Of a DNA stretch of 64,000 nucleotides, positions 55,813 through 63,999 are shown one piece after another; position 1 is the stretch's first letter; every line of letters starts with the position of its first letter. The DNA is from Candidatus Sulfidibacterium hydrothermale (GTDB taxonomy: Bacteria > Bacteroidota > Bacteroidia > Bacteroidales > F082). The position numbers and the translations under genes are program-made. The stretch is from contig NZ_CP083760.1 in assembly GCF_020149915.1 (NCBI RefSeq), forward strand, positions 3,202,087 through 3,266,086. The letters are read 5' to 3'. Under the pieces are notes generated by a model that was not told the DNA's origin, did no database searches, and worked only from the letters and a program-made list of their open reading frames with translations.

Positions 55813-55851
55813 AAAAAAGCCGTTATCCGGATTTTGGATAGCGGCTTTTTT
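55813..55851. terminator. Bidirectional terminator after the T9SS operon
   Basis: A long stem (A-run, GCCG then TTATCC at 55819-55828, paired with GGATAGCGGC at 55836-55845, then T-run) with a 7-base loop and one G-T pair. It serves gldN and the convergent KamA-like gene. Confidence 0.9.
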
Positions 55852-55870
55852 ATATCCGCTTATCTTTTTC

Positions 55871-58123
55871 CTAGTTATTATATTCCTGACTCACCAGTAT
55901 AGAAACGTTTTTCTCTTCTTTATCAAAAGATTCGGTTTTTGCACCTGGCTGTAGATGAGTGAACCGTTCCGTAACTTTAAAATCATATTCAGGATAAAGA
56001 TACACTGCAGATAAAGATTCTGTTTCGCTTAAAGAATATCCCCATACCGACTGATATTCACGGATATTTTGCCCCATGGATTCCAGCTGACGAAGATATT
56101 TGGCAATGGATTTGGACTCAATGATAATCACTTCTTCGTTGTTTTTTACGATCGGGCTGTGCCGACGGTTTTTATCATATTTAAAACATAAAATTCTTCT
56201 CCCGTCAGCCGTGATTCCTATCGTTCTGAAGCCAAGACTTTTTCCCACGCCAGGAAGATTCATCAAATTACGATCTGTAGCCACAAAAGGAATCCCGGCT
56301 TGTTGCCGGATTTTATTGATCACCTCCGGGACACAGATTTCCTTTTCATGAACCGTTTTCAAAAGATTCTGCAAATTCTCCGGAATACGGCCGTACACTT
56401 TTTCTTCTGCCAGCTCTTGTACTGCGCGTGCATTAGGCGTAAAATTATAATGATTTTCCATGAATCCTTTGACAGAAAAGGTGTAATACGGCAAAATTCC
56501 AATATCATTCAACACCTGTCTCAGCCGTACAGTATGCCCGCGCAGGGAAGCTGCCGTAATAAAAACCTGCTGGTTGGTAACCACCCAGCCGGCGCGGATC
56601 AGTTTCTGTACCGCTTTTTGGGTTTCAGGAGTAATTTCCATAGCCGATTCAATGTGGGTTTGAACCACAAACTGCCGAATACCGGCTTCTCCTGCTTTCC
56701 GGCGAAAATCAGACAAAATCTGAATTAACGAATCGGTAACACGCTGTGGTAAATAAACCGGGATGCGTGTTCCAAGCCTTATTCTTACAATCTCAGCATA
56801 TTTCTCCCCATCTTTCCTGTTTTTATTTTTTTCTTTTTTGCGAACCGCCATTGTCAAAACAGCATCCAAGATCTGTTTCAGCGATTCATCAGAATTCATG
56901 AAAGCATCGCCCCCGGTAATGAGTATATCACGCAACTGGGTGTCTTTTTCAAAGTAATCCATCAGCAAATGCATTTTCTCAGGCCAACTCATTCGCGGCT
57001 GTAACTTCTTCAGGTTAAAGTTAAAATGGCCATTCTGGAAATCGTACATCCGCTGACAGGAAGCACATAAACCGGCACAGGCCCTTCCGGTAGTATCCGG
57101 AATAAAAATGGCCACATCAGGATAACGACGATGAATATTGTGATATGCCGGCAACAGCCATCCCGCCGCATTCGGCTCGCCCGGCCGCATGATGTCTTCT
57201 TTTTCCCAGGCCACAATATGCCCGAAAGAATCAATTAATTTCTGGCTGGGAAAAACATAATCACGCAATACTTTGTCGGCCACCGGTGCTTGAAAATCGC
57301 AATTTTCAGATAACAGAGACAAATAATATGGATTGACAAAAAGAGGAATCCCTTTTTTCCGGGCTTCGTAAAGCCGTTTCATGGTTTTTTCCGACAACGA
57401 GTTCCCCAACATTTCATTTAACATATCCGGATGACGAATAGCAAAAGAGAGATGAAACCGATAGTCGTTCCACCAGGAAGAAACCATTCGATACTTTTCT
57501 TCAAAGTTCATTCCGGGCCGAAACTGAAATCGCCGGCTTTTCTGGAGACCCAAATCTATATTTTGGATGATCTTCCGGATAATCCGGTCCTTATTGTGTT
57601 TTCGCTCTTTCACCACTTTTTCATCCAACCCACTGGAATAACGGCTCATCCAACGTAACACCTTTTCTTTTGACGGTTTATTTTGCCCCAGTTTACCGTT
57701 GAACTGCCGGAACAAATAAAGCATATCCAGAAAAAAAGCTCTTTTGGCATTACCTTTTCCGTACCGAATAGCCAACCACAAATGTTTCACCGGCCAATTT
57801 GTTACCATAGCCCCGTTCAGGTTCGGATCTGTAAAAGATTTCCCTTCGTTTTCAACATAATCCATTAACCGGATAACAGCTATCTCCTGCCAGGATAACC
57901 GGTCTAAAGAACCGGAATTGCTATTACGCAAATAGGTAGCAATAGCCGGGTGTTGATCGGCATATTCCGTTATCCAGCGCCTTAACCGGTTTTTGGCTTC
58001 TTCGTAAGTATCCGCTTTTTTGAAAATTTGAACGAGAAAAGGATTCTCTTTGATAATCTTTTGTACAATCTGTAAAACATCAGGTTGAAGATTTATACTT
58101 TCCCAGTAAATCGAATGCGTCAT
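55871..58123 (-). CDS. KamA-like radical SAM protein with large N- and C-terminal extensions
   Basis: Related to lysine 2,3-aminomutase, the PLP/SAM radical enzyme that shifts amino groups. The cluster motif is Cys349, Cys353, Cys356 in CAGLCASCQR; the SAM-binding segment DILITGGDAFM and the barrel strand RIRLGTRIPVYLPQRVTD follow. Where KamA has the PLP lysine in PGGGGK, this protein reads NLPGVGKSLGF, with Lys628 as candidate. At 750 residues it is much longer than KamA (about 420): an all-helical region of about 290 residues precedes the radical domain, and about 90 residues follow the PLP loop. An unusually strong Shine-Dalgarno (AAGGAGG, 58134-58128) precedes the ATG. No mutase-pathway neighbours are present. 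Confidence 0.8.
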   Translation of the reverse strand: MTHSIYWESINLQPDVLQIVQKIIKENPFLVQIFKKADTYEEAKNRLRRWITEYADQHPAIATYLRNSNSGSLDRLSWQEIAVIRLMDYVENEGKSFTDPNLNGAMVTNWPVKHLWLAIRYGKGNAKRAFFLDMLYLFRQFNGKLGQNKPSKEKVLRWMSRYSSGLDEKVVKERKHNKDRIIRKIIQNIDLGLQKSRRFQFRPGMNFEEKYRMVSSWWNDYRFHLSFAIRHPDMLNEMLGNSLSEKTMKRLYEARKKGIPLFVNPYYLSLLSENCDFQAPVADKVLRDYVFPSQKLIDSFGHIVAWEKEDIMRPGEPNAAGWLLPAYHNIHRRYPDVAIFIPDTTGRACAGLCASCQRMYDFQNGHFNFNLKKLQPRMSWPEKMHLLMDYFEKDTQLRDILITGGDAFMNSDESLKQILDAVLTMAVRKKEKNKNRKDGEKYAEIVRIRLGTRIPVYLPQRVTDSLIQILSDFRRKAGEAGIRQFVVQTHIESAMEITPETQKAVQKLIRAGWVVTNQQVFITAASLRGHTVRLRQVLNDIGILPYYTFSVKGFMENHYNFTPNARAVQELAEEKVYGRIPENLQNLLKTVHEKEICVPEVINKIRQQAGIPFVATDRNLMNLPGVGKSLGFRTIGITADGRRILCFKYDKNRRHSPIVKNNEEVIIIESKSIAKYLRQLESMGQNIREYQSVWGYSLSETESLSAVYLYPEYDFKVTERFTHLQPGAKTESFDKEEKNVSILVSQEYNN

Positions 58124-58270
58124 ACTTCCTCCTTTTTTTAATGATTACCCAAATCAGAGAAATATAACCTTTTTGAAGGAAACTACCAAATTTTAAAACA
58201 GGTTTTTGGAAGATGGGAAGATATTGTCGTCGATGAGGAGTATAGAATGTTGAATGAAGGTTTTGTGTTC

Positions 58271-58348
58271 TGCGTTTGAGATTCTTTTGCGATTTGATTT
58301 TTTGTTTTTTGGGGTTTCCAACTTTTGTTATTGGTCACTGGTCATTGG
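58271..58348. repeat. Degenerate direct repeat, copy 1
   Basis: Runs from TGCGTTTGAGATT through a T-run and GCGATTTG to ATTGGTCACTGGTCATTGG. The second copy at 58434-58512 keeps the same order of blocks. A third partial copy of the middle block appears at about 58643-58680. Confidence 0.75.
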
Positions 58349-58433
58349 GAAGGATGAACGATAAATGTTGAGTGTAGAACGATAAATGCAGAGGAATGAG
58401 TTGTTGTGGTTAGTTATCTGTTGATTAGCGTTT

Positions 58434-58512
58434 TGCGTTTGAGATTTTTTTTGCGATTTGCCTTTTTGTTTTTTGGGATTTCAAATATTGATCATTGGTC
58501 ACTGGTGATTGG
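58434..58512. repeat. Degenerate direct repeat, copy 2
   Basis: Same block order as copy 1, about 163 bases later: TGCGTTTGAGATT, GCGATTTG, a T-rich block, then CATTGGTCACTGGTGATTGG. Confidence 0.75.
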
Positions 58513-58543
58513 TTGATTTTCAATATTTTATTTGCATTTCCAT

Positions 58544-58632
58544 TGTCATCCCGAACGGAACGCAGCGTAGTGAAGGATCTAAAAAATAACCACGACTGTT
58601 CAAAGAGATGCTTCGCGCTGCTCAGCATGACA
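58544..58632. repeat. Imperfect inverted-repeat element (REP/MITE-like)
   Basis: Left arm 58544-58580 begins TGTCATCCCGAACGGAACG and ends GAAGGATCT; right arm 58606-58632 begins AGATGCTTCGCG and ends CAGCATGACA. The arms are imperfect complements with TGTCAT...ATGACA ends. Repeats with this kind of terminus are dispersed in intergenic regions of many bacteria. Confidence 0.7.
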
Positions 58633-58692
58633 AAAGAAGTTGATTTTTTGAATTTGTCTTTTTGTCTTTTGTGATTTCCCACTTTAGGCACT

Positions 58693-58722
58693 TGAAGTAT
58701 TTGAAGTACTTCAAATACTTCA
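58693..58722. repeat. Perfect 30-bp palindrome
   Basis: TGAAGTATTTGAAGT (58693-58707) is followed directly by its exact reverse complement (58708-58722), with no spacer. It lies 40 bases past the ruvC stop codon. No T-run follows on the minus strand, so it is not a standard terminator. Confidence 0.85.
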
Positions 58723-58761
58723 GCGCACGTTAAACTTCTTTACTCACCGCCATGCCGCAGT

Positions 58762-59316
58762 TTATTTTTTCAATCGCTCCGGATGATCTTTTAAAAAGCT
58801 TTTCCAGCTGTGGTAACTGCCTGACGTACCGGTTGTATTTCCCTGAAAATAATGGCATACCGCAGCAGCCAGTCCATCGGTAGCATCCAGTTTTTGCGGA
58901 AGTTCGGGAAAATCTAAAATGTTCTTTAACATGCCGGCCACTTGCTCTTTGGAGGCGTTTCCGTTTCCGGTGATGGCCTGCTTAATTTTTTTCGGAGAAT
59001 ATTCAAAAATGGGAAGGTCTTTATACAAAGCCGCAGCCATGGCCACGCCCTGTGCCCGTCCCAGTTTCAACATGGATTGCACATTTTTGCCATAAAAAGG
59101 AGCTTCTATAGCCAATTCATCCGGATGATATTCCTCTACAAGCGCCAGTGTCCGTTCAAAAATCTTTTTTAATTTTAGCGCATGGTTGGCATACTGCGAC
59201 AGTTTCAGGATTCCCATGGTGATCATCCTGATTTTATTGCCCGACTGATAAATCAGTCCGTAACCCATCACGTTGGTTCCCGGGTCAATACCTAATATGA
59301 TTCTTTCGCTGGCCAA
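58762..59316 (-). CDS. ruvC: Crossover junction endodeoxyribonuclease RuvC
   Basis: Resolves Holliday junctions in recombinational repair as a dimer with RuvAB. The N-terminal RNase-H-fold motif is [16 protein letters not shown] with the first catalytic Asp; [19 protein letters not shown] supplies the catalytic Glu and the loop that enters the junction; [13 protein letters not shown] holds the last acidic pair. Length 184 is normal. The start is a TTG at 59316 ([13 protein letters not shown]). The divergent gene begins only 12 bases away, and the ruvC -7 element lies inside that neighbour. ruvA and ruvB are not in the window. Confidence 0.96.
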   Translation of the reverse strand: MASERIILGIDPGTNVMGYGLIYQSGNKIRMITMGILKLSQYANHALKLKKIFERTLALVEEYHPDELAIEAPFYGKNVQSMLKLGRAQGVAMAAALYKDLPIFEYSPKKIKQAITGNGNASKEQVAGMLKNILDFPELPQKLDATDGLAAAVCHYFQGNTTGTSGSYHSWKSFLKDHPERLKK

Positions 59317-59328
59317 CCAAAAACATTT

Positions 59329-60342
59329 ATGGCAAAGTTAAGTAAAACATATAACATTCTGATCCGGTTCACCATTTTGGTGTTTACCTTTTACTTTCTT
59401 TACCGGCAACTTTTTTTTAAACACGATTTTTCCTCTTTTTTACGAAATACCGAAACGGTTACCCAAAACAAGCACTTTATTTCTCTGCTTTTGCTCACCC
59501 TCTTTTTCTTGCCGATCAATTTGCTGCTCGAAAGCCGGAAATGGCAGTTTCTGATGCAAAAGTTAGAAACCATTTCTTTGTTTGAAGCCTTTAAAGCGGT
59601 ACTTGCAGGCATTTCGGTAAGTGTTTTCCTTCCCAACCGGATAGGCGATTATCTGGGCCGGGTTTTTGTGTTGAAAAAAGCCGATCGCCTTCAGGCGACA
59701 CTGGCCACCATCCTGGGCAGTATGGCCCAGCTTTTGACCACGTTGGTTTTTGGTATGACCGGGTTGATTTTCTTCCTTCCCCAATGGATCAACACACAAA
59801 CATCCACAGGACACTGGATGCTGGCCGGCCTGATATTCAGTATTCTTTTTGCCATGGCCTTGCTCATTTTTGCCTTTTTGAACTTTTCTGTCTTTTCTGA
59901 TTTATTGAGACACTTAAGTGGCAAAGCGTACCAAAAAACAGCCCGCTATGCCGAAGTCTTTTCGTGGTACCATACCCGTGAACTACTGTATGTTTGGATA
60001 CTCAGCATCCTCCGTTATCTGGTTTTCTCTCTGCAGTTTTACCTTCTTTTGCACTTATTTAGCGTACCGGTGAATTATCCGGAAGCCATGCTGATTATCA
60101 GCCTGATCTATTTGCTGATGAGCATTATTCCTACTATTGCATTATCTGAAATCGGTGTCCGGGGTTCGGTAAGTCTGTACGTTTTTGGTTTGTATTGGCA
60201 AAGCCCAATGAATGAAGCACTTAAAAGCCATATTGTGGCGGCTTCATCGGCTCTTTGGATGCTTAATCTGGTTATCCCTGCACTTATCGGATTATTGTTT
60301 ATTTTTAAGCTGCGGTTTTTCCGAAACAACAAAGCATCATGA
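59329..60342 (+). CDS. Flippase-like membrane protein (lysylphosphatidylglycerol synthase TM family)
   Basis: Inner-membrane protein of 337 residues with about 8 hydrophobic segments, in the UPF0104/LPG_synthase_TM family. Characteristic stretches: [38 protein letters not shown] and [15 protein letters not shown]. The MprF-type aminoacyltransferase domain is absent, so it is not a lipid aminoacylase; a lipid-flipping or glycolipid role is the usual guess. It overlaps the next gene, a GT2 glycosyltransferase, by 4 bases (60339-60342), hinting that the two act on the same lipid-linked sugar. Confidence 0.85.
   Translation: MAKLSKTYNILIRFTILVFTFYFLYRQLFFKHDFSSFLRNTETVTQNKHFISLLLLTLFFLPINLLLESRKWQFLMQKLETISLFEAFKAVLAGISVSVFLPNRIGDYLGRVFVLKKADRLQATLATILGSMAQLLTTLVFGMTGLIFFLPQWINTQTSTGHWMLAGLIFSILFAMALLIFAFLNFSVFSDLLRHLSGKAYQKTARYAEVFSWYHTRELLYVWILSILRYLVFSLQFYLLLHLFSVPVNYPEAMLIISLIYLLMSIIPTIALSEIGVRGSVSLYVFGLYWQSPMNEALKSHIVAASSALWMLNLVIPALIGLLFIFKLRFFRNNKAS
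59333..59340 (-). promoter_or_regulatory. -7 promoter element of ruvC, inside the divergent gene
   Basis: TAACTTTG on the minus strand, a perfect TAnnTTTG, covers codons 2-4 of the flippase-like gene. Transcription would start near 59326, 10 bases before the ruvC TTG. Confidence 0.5.
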
Positions 60343-61472
60343 CAGCCGGAATTCTTTTTCTTATTTATTTTGCTTCTGCTATCCTGTATATGTTTCTGAT
60401 TTTTGCTTTTACTGAAGGATGGTATCGGCTGAGCCGTTTTTCCTTTTCGCATCGCGATTTATCGACTCCGCTTTCGGTTATAATCCCTTTCCGGAATGAA
60501 AAAGAAAACTTAACCCGTTTGTTAGAAACATTGCTGCAGCAGTCGTATCCGGCAGCATTTACAGAAATCATTTTTGTAAATGATCACTCCGAAGACGGAG
60601 GGGAAAACCTGCTAAACGATTTTATTCATCGGCAAAACATTCAAAATGTACAACTGATTTCTTCTCCGGGAACAGGAAAAAAAGCGGCTTTACAAACCGG
60701 CATTGCTTCTGCCAGCGGCAAATTAATTGTTATTACCGATGCAGATTGTTTACCCACCCGCAGTTGGCTTACCGAAATTGTTACTTTTTATGAACAAAAT
60801 CATCCCCGGTTGATTTTAGGCCCGGTCATTTATGACGGAGAACGCACCTTGCAGGAAAAGCTTTTTTCTCTGGAATTTATGAGTCTGGTCGCTTCCGGAG
60901 CCGGTTCGGCAGGAATCGGTTTGCCTTTTATGGGAAATGCTGCCAACATGGCTTTTGAAAAAAAAATATATCTGGATGCCACTGATGATGCATTACAAAA
61001 CGGTTTCGCTTCGGGCGATGATGTCTTTTTTATCCAATACATCAGCCGTAAATTTGGCCGGCGTGCCGTAACTTTTATCAAAAACGAAGAAACCATTGTC
61101 CGCACTTCTCCCCCATCTTCCGTGTCTTCTTTTTTACGGCAACGTATCCGCTGGGGATCAAAAGCACGGGGTTATACCCAGCCCTGGGCTATGCTGGTTT
61201 CTTACACCGTTTTTTTCTATAATCTGATGCTGACCATTTCTTTTATTACCGGATTCTTTTATCCCTGGGAGTGGATTATTTACGGATTATTCATCATCAT
61301 TAAAACACTGATTGACTTTCCTTTACTTTATGCTTTCAGCCGGTTTGCCGGTAAACGGCGCTTATTGCCCCTGCTTTTCCCTTTCGAAATCATTTATCCT
61401 TTTTACATTACTTTTGTAGCCTTCCGGAGCTTGTTCCCCTATCAGTGGAAAAATCGTCAATGGAAGCAGTAA
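60339..61472 (+). CDS. Family 2 glycosyltransferase, membrane-anchored
   Basis: Inverting GT-A enzyme of 377 residues. An N-terminal helix (LFLIYFASAILYMFLIFAF) precedes the catalytic domain: LSVIIPFRNEKENLTRLLE, EIIFVNDHSEDGG (first Asp motif), VITDADCLPTRSW (DxD metal motif), ASGDDVFFIQY (acidic base) and FLRQRIRWGSKARGY, matching the Q(Q/R)xRW motif of processive-type GT2 enzymes. Two or more C-terminal helices follow (FYNLMLTISFITGFFYPW). The sugar and acceptor are unknown. It is coupled to the flippase-like gene by an ATGA overlap. Confidence 0.9.
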   Translation: MTAGILFLIYFASAILYMFLIFAFTEGWYRLSRFSFSHRDLSTPLSVIIPFRNEKENLTRLLETLLQQSYPAAFTEIIFVNDHSEDGGENLLNDFIHRQNIQNVQLISSPGTGKKAALQTGIASASGKLIVITDADCLPTRSWLTEIVTFYEQNHPRLILGPVIYDGERTLQEKLFSLEFMSLVASGAGSAGIGLPFMGNAANMAFEKKIYLDATDDALQNGFASGDDVFFIQYISRKFGRRAVTFIKNEETIVRTSPPSSVSSFLRQRIRWGSKARGYTQPWAMLVSYTVFFYNLMLTISFITGFFYPWEWIIYGLFIIIKTLIDFPLLYAFSRFAGKRRLLPLLFPFEIIYPFYITFVAFRSLFPYQWKNRQWKQ

Positions 61473-61482
61473 TCAGCGAGTA

Positions 61483-61842
61483 ATGAAAGAAAAACAGTAT
61501 TTCAGCAACCCGGACTTTTGGAAAAGTCTGGATGAAATTATCCGTGAAAAAGACATTTTTATTGACCGCCCCAAAGGCTCTCGTCATCCGCGTTTTAAAG
61601 AATTTATTTATCCTTTTGACTACGGCTACATCAAAAATACCCGTTCTTCCGACGGAGAAGAGCTGGATGTATGGATCGGAACATCAAAACAAAAACAAGT
61701 TACCGGAATTTTAAACATTACGGATATGGACAAACAGGATACCGAATTGAAAATTCTATATGCCTGTACCCGTAAAGAAATGGAAGAAATCTATAAAATA
61801 AACAACGAGCTGATGATGAGTGCAGTCTTATTAATCCGTTAA
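61483..61842 (+). CDS. Small inorganic-pyrophosphatase-like protein
   Basis: Cytoplasmic protein of 119 residues resembling the core of family I pyrophosphatase. YPFDYGYIKNT corresponds to the NYGYI motif. The metal ligands map one to one: Asp57, Asp62, Asp81 and Asp86 for E. coli Asp65, Asp70, Asp97 and Asp102; the Asp67 position is Glu59. The segment that carries Lys29 and Glu31 in the full enzyme (about 175 residues) is missing, replaced by DRPKGSRHPRF. Such short forms are annotated as pyrophosphatases but may have another substrate. It sits 10 bases after the GT2 gene, and its stop overlaps that of ispD by 4 bases. Confidence 0.82.
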   Translation: MKEKQYFSNPDFWKSLDEIIREKDIFIDRPKGSRHPRFKEFIYPFDYGYIKNTRSSDGEELDVWIGTSKQKQVTGILNITDMDKQDTELKILYACTRKEMEEIYKINNELMMSAVLLIR

Positions 61843-62531
61843 TTATCACTCTCATTCCGCTGAAAAAGGACGGCTTCCACATAACCCAAATCACCCGGCC
61901 GCGTAACTTTGATGTTATCCGGATTTCCATCTACAAGATGCACCATCTGTCCCGTACTTTCTATCACTCCTGCATCATCAGTAAAACTTTCGCGATAAGT
62001 TTGTCCGTATGCTTTTTTTAAAAGTTCCGAACGAAAAACCTGTGGTGTTTGCACCTGCCGGAACTGTTCACGGGAAACAGCTCGGCTTATTCCATTTTCC
62101 ACCTGTCGCAACGAATCAGTCAAAGGAACCACCGGAACAGCAGTACCATGAATCCGCGCTACTTTTAAAGCTCCGGAAATGGTTTCTTCACTCACCAGCG
62201 GACGGACCGCATCATGAATAAAAACCAGACTTCTATCCTGAACAAAGTGTAATGCATTTTTAACCGAATGAAAACGGGTAGGACCACCTTCCACAATACG
62301 ATGGGGCCACTGAAAATCATAATCCACACACAAATGTTTCCACCGGCCAATTTCCATTTCGGGAAGAACCAAAATGAACTCCGCTTTCCCTAACAACAGG
62401 TCAAAAGCCTCAAAAGTATGCATCAACAAAGGCTTTCCGGCTACCCGGTGAAATTGTTTTGGGGTTTCATCACCAAACCGTATTCCCTTTCCGCCGGCTA
62501 CAATAACAACGTAAATTTCAGTTCTTGTCAT
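61839..62531 (-). CDS. ispD: 2-C-methyl-D-erythritol 4-phosphate cytidylyltransferase (IspD)
   Basis: Third step of the MEP isoprenoid pathway: MEP plus CTP gives CDP-ME. The N-terminal nucleotide loop is VIVAGGKGIRFGDETPKQF, with the Lys and Arg that contact CTP; FIHDAVRPLVSEETI and TDDAGVIES (metal and MEP binding) follow. Its 230 residues are normal. The C-terminus ends LGYVEAVLFQRNESDN. It is convergent with the small pyrophosphatase-like gene. A -7-like TATTTTCG lies just upstream of the start. Confidence 0.94.
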   Translation of the reverse strand: MTRTEIYVVIVAGGKGIRFGDETPKQFHRVAGKPLLMHTFEAFDLLLGKAEFILVLPEMEIGRWKHLCVDYDFQWPHRIVEGGPTRFHSVKNALHFVQDRSLVFIHDAVRPLVSEETISGALKVARIHGTAVPVVPLTDSLRQVENGISRAVSREQFRQVQTPQVFRSELLKKAYGQTYRESFTDDAGVIESTGQMVHLVDGNPDNIKVTRPGDLGYVEAVLFQRNESDN

Positions 62532-62589
62532 ACCGGACGAAAATACAGAGAATCTTTCAATTTTAATGGAGAAAAAATTTTTCGTTTTT

Positions 62590-63999
62590 CTATTTCACCG
62601 GTTCCACATCCGGCATCACAAAAGTCCGGTTGATAATGGATTCTTTGGCACCGTAAAACCGCAGGCCCGGCACAGGAACTTTTCCGCCGGTAGGAATCCA
62701 GTTGCTTTCCAGCCCTTTGGGTGCTTTAGGACCAAAATACAGCGTAACACTACCATCCGGATTCTTCTTCAGCCGGCTCATATCGTACGACGAAATGCCA
62801 ACCTTTTTCTCTTTGGTATAAATAAAAGCCCAGGTAGCGCCGTCGTAAATGATCAATGACCAGAACTGTTTGACCGGCATGTGGGCCGGAATGGTTAGCT
62901 TGTACAGCTTCCCGGCTTCCAGCGGATGACCGTATTTATCCATTTTGGTAAACATGTAAATATTGGCCGGATGTTTGTAATAGGCCCGCGGGTAATAAGT
63001 AGCAAAGAAATAGCGCTCGGCGCGGGCATCCACATCAATACTGTTTTTGTACACAAACGAAAAATAGCCGTTTTTGTCGGGGGTAAGCACATCCTGCCAG
63101 TGCCGGTTAGGCCAGTAATACATGCTTTTTTTCTGATAGGTCAGCCGGTGTTGCATGTAATAGTAAAAGTCGGCAGCCGCCTGACGCATGGCTTTTTTAG
63201 TGGTTTCGTCCGGGTGATACGGCTTGCCTTTTTCAATGCCGAGATACGAAAGATATCCCATCATGATTTTATCCTGCGGTTTTACCGGTTCCACAGTAAA
63301 AATATCGTGAATATCGCGAAACATACTTTCGTCGTAATGCGGAAGTGTGGCAAAGCGTTTATCTGACGGATCGATATAGCGGGTGGGTTCGGGATGGTTC
63401 AGATAATACATTTTCAGCCGTTTGGAATAGTTGTAAGCATCCTGCAGGGTAGCTCCCGATCCTGGTTTTCGAATCGAGCGGAAAGCGAGATAAATCCGGT
63501 AACTCGGGCTTTTTTTCACGATATAACCTTCGGGGACAGGGCCTTTATAACCGGGCGGCAGGAAAAGATATTTACCGCCTTTGCCTTTATCAGCACCAAC
63601 AGGTCCCACATCGGCAATGGCAAATTGCCACATGTCCACCACCTGGCCGTAAAGCACTGTTTTTTTTGTGGCAGGCGGCACTTCCAGCACCACCGGGCCT
63701 TTTTGCAGGTCGCTCATCGCTAAAATATAGGGTGTATTGTCGTTAGCCGTCAGCAGCTCGGCATTGGGGCCGGCCACTTTCGACCAGGCCAGAATGGTGT
63801 TGTCTTTTCCGCCAATGGCAAGTGTAGCCCGGCGAAAACCGTAAATACTCACCGCCGGCATGGCCCACACAGCCACTTCGAAAGCCCGCATATATTTCAG
63901 CTGATCGTTGTAATCTTTAATGGATGACTTTACGCCAGCCGGCGGTTTTCCACCCAGCGGCTCGTTGATAGTTTGTGCTTTTGTGTGCGGATAAAGCAT
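62590..63999 (-). CDS. DUF1254/DUF1214 domain protein, 5' end cut by window edge
   Basis: Two linked domains of unknown function. The DUF1254 part (about 30-165 of the visible sequence) includes YMRAFEVAVWAMPAVSIYG and NDNTPYILAMSDLQKGPVVLE; the DUF1214 part (about 345-455) includes FATYYPRAYYKHPANIYMF, QFWSLIIYDGATWAFI and GSVTLYFGPKAPKGLESNW. Homologues are exported and usually start with a signal peptide, which is missing here; the ATG at 63999 is at the window edge and is probably internal, so the gene should continue leftwards beyond the window on this strand. The function is not established. Confidence 0.85.
   Translation of the reverse strand: MLYPHTKAQTINEPLGGKPPAGVKSSIKDYNDQLKYMRAFEVAVWAMPAVSIYGFRRATLAIGGKDNTILAWSKVAGPNAELLTANDNTPYILAMSDLQKGPVVLEVPPATKKTVLYGQVVDMWQFAIADVGPVGADKGKGGKYLFLPPGYKGPVPEGYIVKKSPSYRIYLAFRSIRKPGSGATLQDAYNYSKRLKMYYLNHPEPTRYIDPSDKRFATLPHYDESMFRDIHDIFTVEPVKPQDKIMMGYLSYLGIEKGKPYHPDETTKKAMRQAAADFYYYMQHRLTYQKKSMYYWPNRHWQDVLTPDKNGYFSFVYKNSIDVDARAERYFFATYYPRAYYKHPANIYMFTKMDKYGHPLEAGKLYKLTIPAHMPVKQFWSLIIYDGATWAFIYTKEKKVGISSYDMSRLKKNPDGSVTLYFGPKAPKGLESNWIPTGGKVPVPGLRFYGAKESIINRTFVMPDVEPVK

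Larger units (their letters stand above)
58124..58761. other. 638-base gene-free spacer built of degenerate repeats
   Basis: No credible gene lies here. The spacer is T-rich on the plus strand and contains two copies of a 79-base unit, a tandem GAACGATAAATG motif (58356-58367 and 58377-58388), an inverted-repeat element (58544-58632) and a perfect 30-bp palindrome (58693-58722). Its base composition differs from the flanking genes. It lies between two minus-strand genes, ruvC and the KamA-like gene. Confidence 0.8.

Noticed and set aside
55871..58123. Assignment as lysine 2,3-aminomutase
   Set aside because: The PLP motif, the length and the missing pathway neighbours do not support the specific activity, so only a KamA-like call is made.
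58425..58691. Open frame of 88 codons on the minus strand
   Set aside because: It runs through the degenerate repeat and inverted-repeat elements; the translation is low-complexity and no start site or domain is visible.
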